From positions 2,501 to 12,810 of the forward strand of contig CALSCQ010002565.1 in NCBI GenBank assembly GCA_943704525.1: DNA of 10,310 nt, in the 5' to 3' direction. How positions within the stretch are numbered: the stretch's first letter is position 1; each line of letters opens with the position of its first letter. Below are positions 1 through 6,830 of this stretch, one piece after another. A program made the position numbers and the translations under genes. Below the pieces are notes generated by a model. That model did not search any database. It was not told the origin of the DNA and saw only the letters and a list, made by a program, of their open reading frames with translations. The DNA is from Pigoraptor vietnamica (taxonomy: Eukaryota > Opisthokonta > Filasterea).

Positions 1-496
1 GAGGCAGCGGGTGCGATGGAAACGACAGAGGCGAAGGCGGAAGAGGAGGTCAAGCAGCACTTTGAGGAGGAGCTCGAGATCAACGACTTCCCACAAAAGG
101 CCAGGTGGCGCGTCACCCACAAGGTACGGCATGTGCGTCTCTGGTCACGTGCTCTGTGCGCAGTGTGTGTGCATGCGTGCGCATGTGTGAGCGTCCAAAC
201 TTACCATTTACCCATTGTGTTGACTCTCACCTTCCCTCTCCTTTTAGGATTCGGTGCGCGAGATCCAAGAGCACTCTGGCGCGGCGCTCACCGTGCGCGG
301 GTCGTTCTTCCCGCCGGGCAAGCAGCCGAAGGAGGGCGAGCGTAAGCTCTATCTGTTCCTCGAGGGTCCCAGCGAGCGCGCGCTCACTTTGGCCAAGCTC
401 GAAATCAAGCGCATTCTCAAGGAAGAGCTCGTGAAGGAGGCTGCGAACGCCGGCGCCTCTGGACCGCGGCAGCCGGGGCGCTACACGGTCGTGTGA
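1..496 (+). CDS. DDX46/PRP5-type DEAD-box splicing helicase, C-terminal end (5' partial)
   Basis: Exons 1-123 and 248-496; the 124-247 intron has donor GTACGG and acceptor ttttag, phase 0. The window enters the gene in frame, and 123 residues plus the stop are visible. They contain the conserved C-terminal KH-like segment of DDX46/PRP5: EINDFPQKARWRVT before the intron, then FFPPGKQPKEGERKLYL, an alternating helix/strand pattern, and a basic-acidic helix ending KEELVKEA. The stop follows a short GRYTVV tail, as in the family. DDX46/PRP5 is a nuclear DEAD-box ATPase that helps U2 snRNP engage the branch site during prespliceosome assembly. The helicase core lies upstream, outside the window. 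KHDC4 shares this KH domain, but INDFPQ...ARW and PPGKxPKEGERK fit DDX46 better. The exon junction is supported because joining restores the family sequence without a gap. The intron is GT-rich on the sense strand. Confidence 0.87.
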
Positions 497-886
497 GCCG
501 GCCGTGGGCAATACACTGGCCGTGGCACAATCGATGGCATCCTTTTTGCATGCGTACCCGCTGTGACTTGAAGTGAATGCCACCCGTCTGTGTTGTGTGT
601 CTCCATGTCGCGCAAGGGCAGATAGACGCAGCGCCCAAGTGAGTGCGCAAATTGCCAGCGAAAATCAGGCTCACTATTCGCTCAATGTCAGAACGCCCGG
701 CAGAAGGCCGAACCGGTCAGTCACAGCCTCCCCACCACACAGCGTTCGATCGGCGCGAAACGGACGAAGGGAATGAGGGCGACGCACGCAATTCGAAGAG
801 CGCAGCAGACTAACGGCGGACGCAAGCGAGCACGCGCAAACGCAGTGCGGCAGAGGCACACAGACGGAACCTTATGAGCCCTCCCT
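497..886. other. Convergent 3' intergenic region
   Basis: This is 390 nt between the stop of the DDX46-like gene (+) and the stop of the LYAR-like gene (-), and must hold both 3' UTRs. I find no convincing coding sequence, RNA gene or repeat. There is no AATAAA on either strand close to the stops, so cleavage signals are not recognisable by eye. Short open frames here lack conserved composition and are treated as chance. Confidence 0.6.
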
Positions 887-2417
887 CTACTTGGTCTTGT
901 CGCTCTTCTTCTTCTTCTTCGCTTGTGCGGCGTCGTCGGCGTCGTCCTCCGCCTTGCGCTTCTTCGGCGACGACTCGGCGGTCCTCTCCGACGTCACGTG
1001 AGCGGCATCCTTCTCCTTCTTCTCCTTCTTCTCCTTCTTCTCCTTCTTCTCCTTCTTCTCCTTCTTCTCCTTCTTCTCCTTTTTCTCCTTCTGCACAGCA
1101 CAACACACACAGTTACGCCGTGCCCCTATACGCAATGCCATGCCGTCACTCTCCACACACACCACCATGCTGCTCCCACCCATCGCACGCATACACGCAC
1201 ATGCCCCCTCTCCCTCCGCTTTGATTGCGCCATGCCATTCCCACGACCCACTGCACGCACACAGACACGCACGCACCTCCTCCTTCTTCTCCTTCTTCTC
1301 CTTCTTCGCCTTCTTCTCCTTCTTTTCTTCGGCGCCCTCCGCGTCCTTCTTGGCCTTCTTCGCCTCCTTGTCGCCCTCCTTTTTCGACTTATCCTTGCTC
1401 GTCTCCCCTTCGTCGTCGCTGTCTGCGCGCTTGCGCTTCGACGTCTCCTTCTTCGCGCCGTCGTCACTCACCGCGGGCTGCTTGCCCTTCTCCTTCTTCT
1501 CTTTCTTACCACCATCGCCGCTTCCTTGTGCGTTTGCAGCGACAGCGTCACTCTCGGCGGCCTTGCTCGAAGCGCCCGTTCCCTTCTCTTTCTTCACGGC
1601 GCTTTCAGCCGCACCCGCATCGCTCGTGTCCGCGCTTGCTGCGGCGGCGCCGTTCGATGCAGTCGGCGTCTCCTTCGCGGTCGCAGCGCTGAAGACGTCC
1701 CACATGCGGTCGGCGACAGACGCGTCCCTGAGGTTGAGGCTGTTCTTCACGAAGTTCACAAACTTGGCCTTTTTCCGCGGAATGTTGTCGTAGTCGGCAA
1801 GCCGCGAGAAGAGGTTCTGGAGCTTCGGGTCGGCGACGTTGGCGAGAGCTCGGCGAACGCTGTCGAGCCACGCCTGTTGCTTCTGCTCCGTCTTGGACTG
1901 CTTGGTGGGCTTTCCCTTGTAGAGCGCCCCCTGCGGTGCATGCGAGTCAGATTGACTGCGTACTCATGTACACATGTGAATGCATGCCTCCTACGCACGC
2001 CCACACACACACACACACACACACGCAGCGCGCACGCACACACACGCACACGCACACAGACGCACGCACGCAGCGCGCACGCACACATACACGCACACAC
2101 ACACACATGTGCACACTCGCACACTCACACAAACACACACACACACACACACACACACGCAGCGCACACCCTCACATACACACTCGCGGTGCACACATAC
2201 GCACGGACGCAGCGCGCACACCAACACACCACACACACACCTGGTACTTCTCGGCTTCGGACACGCACGAGTTGTGCGAGGCGTACGCCTCCCCGTGAAA
2301 CTCAACGCCGCAGTCGACGCACGAGAGCACCCAGCAGTCGCGGCACTTGAGACAGTGCGTCTCAACCTTCGGCTTCTTGACCGTTTCCTGGCACGCGTTG
2401 CACACAAAGTACACCAT
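887..2417 (-). CDS. LYAR-type C2HC zinc-finger nucleolar protein
   Basis: Exons (minus strand) are 2417-2241, 1930-1277 and 1090-887, all junctions phase 0, giving about 344 residues. The N-terminus is two LYAR zinc fingers: C6, C9, H21, C25 and C33, C36, H48, C51, with the family spacing and the MVYFVCNAC opening. Exon 2 continues the conserved region (QKQQAW near 76-80, then [10 protein letters not shown] at 107-116 and KNSL), matching LYAR without a gap across the first junction. The rest is low-complexity: acidic/basic tracts, KKE repeats, and a KKRK and KKKKK C-terminus typical of nucleolar localisation. LYAR proteins act in nucleoli in rRNA synthesis and processing, and in animals in growth control. 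The start has A at -3. Intron 1 (2240-1931) is a GT-repeat intron. Intron 2 (1276-1091) is 186 nt, a multiple of three without in-frame stops. The animal C-terminal domain after the basic tail is not seen. Confidence 0.93.
1009..1090 (-). repeat. 9-nt coding repeat encoding (KKE)n in LYAR exon 3
   Basis: On the + strand this is a near-perfect tandem of cttctcctt, about nine copies. Read on the minus strand it encodes repeated Lys-Lys-Glu at the start of the last LYAR exon. A shorter, less regular block of the same unit lies at about 1280-1330, at the end of the previous exon, so the 1276-1091 intron interrupts one repeat domain. The encoded peptide should be a highly charged helix. Such tracts are length-variable between individuals. 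Confidence 0.9.
1985..2240. repeat. CA/GT microsatellite filling LYAR intron 1
   Basis: The tract is dominated by CA dinucleotides on the + strand, with uninterrupted runs at about 2003-2022 and 2134-2157, broken by CGCA and GCAGCGCGCA variants. It lies inside the 310-nt first intron of the LYAR-like gene, so the transcript carries UG repeats starting directly at the 5' splice site. A 13-14 nt unit around gcagcgcgcacgcaca recurs near 2026, 2070 and 2208, indicating local duplication. Confidence 0.9.
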
Positions 2418-2465
2418 TCTCAGTCGCGGTTTTCGCGACGTCCGATGAAAGCGCAGTTTGAAATT

Positions 2466-2471
2466 GTTATA
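2466..2471 (-). promoter_or_regulatory. TATA-like box upstream of LYAR-like gene
   Basis: TATAAC on the minus strand, about 50 nt upstream of the ATG at 2417. This is the closest AT-rich element to that start. Assignment rests on position and on similar spacing in two neighbouring genes. Confidence 0.33.
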
Positions 2472-2856
2472 CGAGAGGGAAGAGACCGCCACACAGCCCA
2501 CACAGACTCGCGAGAGAGAGAGAAAGAGAGCGCTCTCGTGTGTGTGCGTTGTGCTAAGGTTGTGTGTGTTGTGTGTGTGTTGTGTTGTGAAAGAGCTTCG
2601 TCTCGTCGAACCACTCTGCACGTGGCACGACTGTTACAATGATTCATTCACTGACGCAAAGTATTTCGACTGTCATACTAATTGGTCACAAGAATAAGAT
2701 CCCTGAAGCCAGTCACCCACACTCACGTGCACGTTCACACTGTCCGTCGCGGCATCGCAAAACGATTTGCACAGAGATGTGCCTTGCTATTGCCTGCGCA
2801 CGAAAGAGAAGCCTCGCGACAAAGGGTGTGCACTTTGATCGCACGCTGTCACTTTG

Positions 2857-2867
2857 TTTTATATATC
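2857..2867 (+). promoter_or_regulatory. TATA-like box upstream of AGK-like gene
   Basis: TTTTATATATC lies about 43 nt before the ATG at 2910, an AT-rich island in otherwise GC-rich sequence. The position suits a core promoter with a very short leader. No transcription data are available, so this is a candidate only. Confidence 0.4.
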
Positions 2868-2909
2868 GACAGCCGCTTGAGAAGCCCGCACGCATCGACC
2901 GTTGGCCCC

Positions 2910-4485
2910 ATGGCCATCTTCACGCTCCGCCGCGTGGCCGCCGGCGGTGCGGTGCTGGCAGGGTTCTACGGCTACCGAAAACTTGGAGAAAGGGAACAAC
3001 GCCGTGCGCTGTGGAAGCAGGCTGCGGTGAGTCGCAAATGATGCAGTCGACAATTTCTGACTAAGATGTCAGTGTCACATTATGCTCGTGGTTAATATGG
3101 GGCTCGCTACGCACAACAGGCCATCGGAGAAGAGATCCCACCGGCGAATGCAAAGACGCGCCGTCTGACGGTCGTCGTGAACCCCGTCGCGGGAAAGCGG
3201 AACGCGCGCCGTATCTTCGACAAGGAAGTGGCGCCGATTCTCAACCTCGCCGCAATCGACTATGGCATCATCGAGGTCTGTTGAGTCTCCCATCCGCCGC
3301 ACAGTTGCGCGCATGTCAGGCCACGCACGTGCCCTCGTGTCTATCCATGTTCACGTGCCCTCGTGTCAAGCCACTGTTGCATGCTCTCGGGTCAACCACT
3401 GTTCGCATGCCCACGTGTCTATCCATTGTTCGTGCCGTGTCAAACCGCTGTTCGCATGCCCTCGTGTCTGTCCATTGTTTCCGTGCTCTGTCCTGTTGTC
3501 CTCACAGTCCTCGCACCGAGTGCAGACGGAGCGGGTGGGCCATGCGCGCGACATGGCCGCACTGCTTGACGTCACGATGACGGACGGCGTCGTGCTTGTC
3601 GGCGGCGATGGCCTCGCCCACGAATTCTTCGCGGGACTCCTGTCACGTGACGACGCGGCCTCGGTAGCGGCGTCCGTTCCTGTCGGTGTTATTCCGGCGG
3701 GCACGTGCAATGCGTTTTATGCGCGCGCGTACGGCGATCAGTCGTCCGCCGGCGACACTGCGCTTGCCGTCGCGCGCGGCCGTTCGCGCCTCACGGACGT
3801 GCTCGAAGTGCGCGCGGACGACGGCCGTACGGATTATGCGGTGAACGCCGTTGCGTTTGGCGGGCTGGGAGGTCCTGCGGCGGCGACGCGCGGATGGTTT
3901 CCAAAGTTCCGCTACGAAAAGGCGGCGCTGCGATCGGTGTTTTACGGCACGTTTGAGACTGTCGACGTGTCGCTGCAGGTGGACTCGTCGGCCGCCGGGA
4001 CGATGGGGACGCTCCGCACGGGGCCGTACGCTGCAGCTGCCATTATGCTGGGCCATCGCGTGTCGCCGTCGCTCGCGTTTGTCCCTACGCAACCCGGCGC
4101 GCGTGCAGTGCTGTACCCTCAGCAGTCCTCTCCTTCGTTTGTGAGCGCGCTCCTCTCGACGCCAAAGCACGTGGACGCTGCAACGGGAAACGGGAGCGCA
4201 GACGCGCCGTTTGAAGTCGTTTCCGGGGACTCGTTCAGGATATCTGTCGTCGACCGCCGCGCGGATCCGCACGTGAAGAAGCCGGACGCGAAGAAGGACG
4301 CGCCGCAAGCGCCCGTAGCGGAGAATGCAACGGACTCAGGCGATGCAAAGGGGGAGCCTCACGTGACTCCTGTGGATCGAGAGTTGATACCTAAGCTCGC
4401 GGCGTTGGACGGGGAGCGCGCGGAGAATGTGGGGATGACTGTGCGCGTGAGGCGAAATGCCGTGCGCGTGTTTACGCCCGAGTGA
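2910..4485 (+). CDS. Acylglycerol kinase (AGK)-like mitochondrial lipid kinase
   Basis: Exons 2910-3026, 3120-3275 and 3526-4485, all phase 0, giving about 410 residues (human AGK has 422). Residues 1-39 carry a basic start and a small hydrophobic segment (VAAGGAVLAGFYGY), as in the AGK mitochondrial membrane anchor. Exon 2 gives EIPPANAK and the nucleotide-binding NPVAGK (60-65), then APILNLAAIDYGIIE, closely AGK-like. Exon 3 resumes TERVGHARDMAAL, holds the DGK-type catalytic motif GGDG at 117-120, and IPAGTCN at 147-153. AGK phosphorylates mono- and diacylglycerol and, in animals, is also a TIM22 carrier-translocase subunit. The third exon could instead start at 3508, adding six residues; 3526 aligns without a gap. 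GGDGL and GTCN are closer to sphingosine/ceramide-type kinases than to animal AGK, so substrate is uncertain. The start has G at +4 but C at -3. The region near residues 340-370 is a low-complexity acidic/lysine linker. Confidence 0.85.
3328..3480 (+). repeat. Intronic minisatellite, about 26-nt unit
   Basis: Within intron 2 of the AGK-like gene there are about six imperfect tandem copies of a unit like catgccctcgtgtctatcca followed by ctgttcg. Individual copies vary by substitutions and small indels; one near 3430 is shorter. Copies start near 3328, 3353, 3379, 3406, 3432 and 3455. No coding potential is evident, and the intron splices over it in the model. Confidence 0.8.
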
Positions 4486-4667
4486 ATTTGCCATCACGTC
4501 CACTGAAAGTGCTTTGGTCTAGGGTAGGCGGAATAGTTCAGGACGCACATACACACACGCACACGCGCGCACAGACACACACACATGCATTCTGTGTAAG
4601 TCTCGATTCACACAACATGACCCGCTGCCGTTTCAGCCGCACCTGGCGGCGACTTTAGATTGCATGC
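4486..4667. other. Convergent 3' intergenic region with CA-rich tract
   Basis: This short 182-nt gap lies between the stops of the AGK-like (+) and GET2/CAML-like (-) genes. It contains an imperfect CA/CG-rich stretch at about 4546-4586. No gene is visible, and the 3' UTRs of both transcripts must lie or overlap here. Confidence 0.6.
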
Positions 4668-5090
4668 TCACGCGGGCACTGCTGTCGCACGCACAGCGAT
4701 AAGAAAACACATGAAGAATGTGAAGAAGAAGAGGGCGAAGTCATCCGCGACCGTCCTCGCTGTCTGCAGCGCACCCATCGCCGCAACAAGCGTGTTCGAC
4801 GGCCGCGCGGGCGCCTAAAGCCGATGCAGAGTGGGGAACACAAAAACGGACGTGAGATAGGTACTTAGAATCGAACCCGCGACTGGCAGATACGGAGATG
4901 CGACTGTGCTCAAATCGGCTACGTACTGGCTCGACGCAAGGCCAATAGAAAGAGACCCACCCGCCCGCGCAGACTGTCGGCAATGCGATGTCGAGTGCGC
5001 ATGACGAGCTCAAAAGTGAGAAATATCCACACAATCGACTGCGCGCGAAGCCAACATGAGCATTTGGCGCACGATATGTGAATAGGTATG

Positions 5091-5138
<48 letters not shown>

Positions 5139-5940
5139 CCGACACAGCACGCACCCCTCCACCCACAACACATACACACACACACGCTCATGCACGCCCC
5201 TTCCCAGCCATTACACACACACGCACACACATGCACACACGCATGCGTCCCCTCTTTGCCCACTACGTACACACACGCCCGCACACCTGTCCGCCTAGCA
5301 GCCTGAGGCTCTCGACGTCCTTGTCCGCGCGCAGCACCGACAACAGCGCACCCGAGTCGCCCGCTTCCCGCACATGCATCGACACGGTCACGGCCGCGAG
5401 GACCACAGCCAGCACGAACACGGCCGATAGCTCGATGCGCCGCTCCGTGAAAAAAACTTTGCGCGGCGACGGCGTTGTTACGCTCGGAGTGACGGGCCGC
5501 ACAAGAGGTCGATCTTCGGGCGTTGGCTCAGCGTAAGATCGCCGCAGCGCAGGCGGGAGGGGAAGGTGCGCATCGTCGTCGGCCACATGTGTGCGTGGTG
5601 CCACCGCCGGCTCCTTCACAGCAGTCGTGGGCTCGGAGGCGCGAGCGGGAACTGGAGCATCCACACCTGCGGACCCCTCCGCGCCATCCTCCCGTTTTAC
5701 CGCCATCTGATTCACTTCACGCGAGTCTTCAGTGGCTCGAGAGTTCGCGACGTCCGCTGTCACTGCGATGGGCTCCTCTGCGGTCTGTGGGGCCTCTTCG
5801 ATGGGCACTTTGCCGCCTGACGTGATGTGCGCCAGACGCGACTCCCCTTGGGCAAGAATGCGCTGTCGTCGCTGTTCCCGGCGGCGACGCGCGGCCGCAG
5901 CGGCCTCCGACTCGCCTTCGTGGGCGCCGTCGTCCGCCAT
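4668..5940 (-). CDS. GET2/CAML-like receptor for tail-anchored protein insertion
   Basis: Proposed exons (minus strand) are 5940-5287, 5038-4961 and 4814-4668, all phase 0, giving about 292 residues (CAML 296, yeast Get2 285). The N-terminus is cytosolic and has the family signature: a basic cluster RRRREQRRQR (18-27) followed by SRLAHITSG, the part that binds the GET3/TRC40 ATPase. A long Pro/Ala/Glu-rich linker follows, then a membrane segment at about 169-190, a second hydrophobic stretch in exon 2 (SIVWIFLTFELVM), and a C-terminal segment DDFALFFFTFFMCFLIAV in exon 3 resembling the CAML end (TDLCVYFFTFIF). The partner is the GET1/WRB insertase at the ER. Exons 1-2 are firm. The junction to exon 3 is inferred: GTGGGT at 4960 and acceptor tttag keep phase 0. 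A better-looking GTACGT donor at 4926 is in phase 1 and would fit only a later acceptor. Without this splice, translation stops at 4919. The start has A at -3 and G at +4. Confidence 0.77.
4842..4926 (-). pseudogene. Degenerate tRNA-like element (A box, B box, T5) in GET2-like intron 2
   Basis: On the minus strand, TAGCCGATTTGAGC (4921-4908) resembles a tRNA D-arm/A box and GGGTTCGATTC (4878-4868) is a near-consensus T-loop/B box, 29 nt apart, as in tRNA genes. GTAC-G-TAG (4926-4919) can pair with CTA-A-GTAC (4868-4861), giving 7 of 8 pairs, acceptor-like. TTTTT at 4846-4842 is positioned as a Pol III terminator about 15 nt downstream. However, the T-stem does not close and no clean anticodon stem with a 7-nt loop forms, so this is not a functional canonical tRNA. 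It is either a decayed tRNA or the head of a SINE. Confidence 0.5.
5093..5136. repeat. (CA)22 microsatellite in GET2-like intron 1
   Basis: An uninterrupted CA dinucleotide run of 44 nt, followed to about 5280 by degenerate CA/CG-rich sequence. It lies in the 248-nt first intron (5286-5039) of the GET2/CAML-like gene, so the transcript carries (UG)n. Confidence 0.95.
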
Positions 5941-5980
5941 GGTTGTGCGTCGTTTGGAACCTATTCAGCCGTGCACTTTC

Positions 5981-5990
5981 GTTTTAAACG
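5981..5990 (-). promoter_or_regulatory. TATA-like AT island upstream of GET2-like gene
   Basis: The sequence gttttaaacg is almost self-complementary; on the minus strand it reads CGTTTAAAAC, about 45 nt upstream of the ATG at 5940. The spacing resembles that of the AT-rich boxes found before the AGK-like and LYAR-like starts, which strengthens all three as core-promoter candidates. Confidence 0.35.
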
Positions 5991-6002
5991 TTTCGCTATG
6001 GC

Positions 6003-6073
6003 CGTCAACGCAAATGCGTCATGATGACGCGAAATTCAAATGACGTTGTTTCGCAATGAGATTGTGATGACGC
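6003..6073. promoter_or_regulatory. Cluster of CRE/bZIP-type TGACG half-sites with a 15-nt palindrome
   Basis: Five TGACG cores in 71 nt: CGTCA at 6003-6007, TGCGTCA at 6015-6021, TGACGC at 6025-6030, TGACGT at 6041-6046 and TGACGC at 6068-6073. The second and third form a perfect inverted repeat, GCGTCATGATGACGC (6016-6030). TGACG is the classic ATF/CREB-family half-site. Its place between a glycogen phosphorylase gene and a divergent neighbour makes regulation plausible, but binding is inference. Confidence 0.5.
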
Positions 6074-6150
6074 AGCGTGTGTTTATCTGCGTGATGATTG
6101 GGCAAAGCGAGCGGCGGGGGCGTCAGTTGCGCACTCGGGCGGGCATCCAA

Positions 6151-6176
6151 CTCTCTCTCTCCCTCCCTCTCCCTCT
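6151..6176 (+). repeat. CT-rich (polypyrimidine) tract
   Basis: A run of C and T only, ctctctctct then ccctccctct and ccctct, upstream of the phosphorylase gene. It could be a core-promoter pyrimidine patch or simple-sequence drift; nothing in the sequence decides between these. Confidence 0.7.
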
Positions 6177-6830
6177 GTGTCAGTTTCACTCTGCATGCGA
6201 GTGCGTGCGTGCATGCAGGGAGTGGGCGTGTGCGTGCGAGTCCTTCCTTCTGCCCCAGTGCGGTGCGTGTGCCCCATAACAGAGCCGTCTTTCGTGCGTG
6301 GGCTTGCCTCAGTAGCACATTCCGCGCGTTCTTCACTGGCACACGCGTCTCCCACACCCCGGCGCACCCGCGCTTCGGTGTGTTTCGTACCGCGTGGGCA
6401 AGCCCCACTCGTCTTCGCAGAGCGGAACTTTCGTGGCCTCGGCGCCTTTCATATTAGGTGCGTTCGTGCGCTCTGCATATGATCGCTCTGTTTTTGCGTC
6501 ACTTTCGTCTTTGAAGTGCGCGTTGTTCGTAATTTGTGTGTGCCGTGTTGTTGGATGGCCGTGCCGCTTCAGGCGCGCTCATCAACTTCGGCGCGCACTC
6601 GCTTTTCTTCGCCTCCCACGCGTTCCGTGGACGCAACGCACACGCACACCAAAACAACTCCGACACTTGTGCGCGTCGCCCTCTTCCCCATCCGCCTCTC
6701 TCTCCACTGCCTGTACCGCGCGTTTGTCGGCGTTTACGGTCTCCCGTGGGCTGCGCTTCGCTTCATCGCGCTCATCACATCCATTGCACTCAACCCTCTC
6801 CGCGCGATAACCTCTCGCGACACGTCAACC

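Larger units (their letters stand above)
2418..2909. promoter_or_regulatory. Divergent promoter region, LYAR-like (-) / AGK-like (+)
   Basis: These 492 nt separate two divergent start codons and hold no supported gene. They contain a GA-rich tract at 2512-2530 and a TG-rich stretch at about 2537-2590. TATA-like sequences stand near each gene: ttttatatatc at 2857-2867 ahead of the AGK-like start, and TATAAC on the minus strand at 2471-2466 ahead of the LYAR-like start. Each is about 45-55 nt upstream of its ATG, which would imply very short 5' UTRs. Promoter function is inferred from position only. Confidence 0.55.
5941..6830. promoter_or_regulatory. Divergent promoter region, GET2-like (-) / glycogen phosphorylase (+)
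   Basis: This 890-nt interval lies between the two divergent start codons. Next to the GET2-like start is an AT island, gttttaaacg (5981-5990), about 45 nt upstream of its ATG. Then comes a cluster of TGACG half-sites (6003-6073), a CT-rich tract (6151-6176), and GC-rich sequence rich in short chance frames. From 6516 onward the phosphorylase frame stays open up to its assigned ATG, so part of this interval may be coding. No RNA gene is seen. Confidence 0.55.

Noticed and set aside
887-1759. One continuous 290-codon frame through the second LYAR intron
   Set aside because: The 1276-1091 part is Cys/Met-rich and unlike the KKE flanks, and has clean GTGCGT...gcag borders; treated as an intron, with retention noted as a finding.
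1985-2240. CRISPR-like array
   Set aside because: Simple CA microsatellite with irregular variants; no constant repeats with unique spacers, and a eukaryotic intron context.
923-2350. A 475-codon open frame on the + strand, leucine-rich then Thr/His-rich
   Set aside because: It is the antisense of the LYAR lysine/glutamate codons and the CA repeat. Poly-Leu and His-Thr runs are the expected reading of those repeats, with no conserved domain.
3643-4308. A 221-codon minus-strand frame opposite the AGK-like gene
   Set aside because: Arginine-rich antisense shadow typical of GC-rich coding sequence; the + strand frame has clear family motifs.
4861-4926. Functional canonical tRNA gene
   Set aside because: The T-stem 3' strand does not pair and no 5-bp anticodon stem with a 7-nt loop can be drawn; kept only as a degenerate tRNA-like element.
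4919-5284. Independent 121-codon minus-strand gene
   Set aside because: Its first part is translated GT-repeat (Cys/Val) from the intron; only the portion after 5038 is coding, as exon 2 of the GET2/CAML-like gene.
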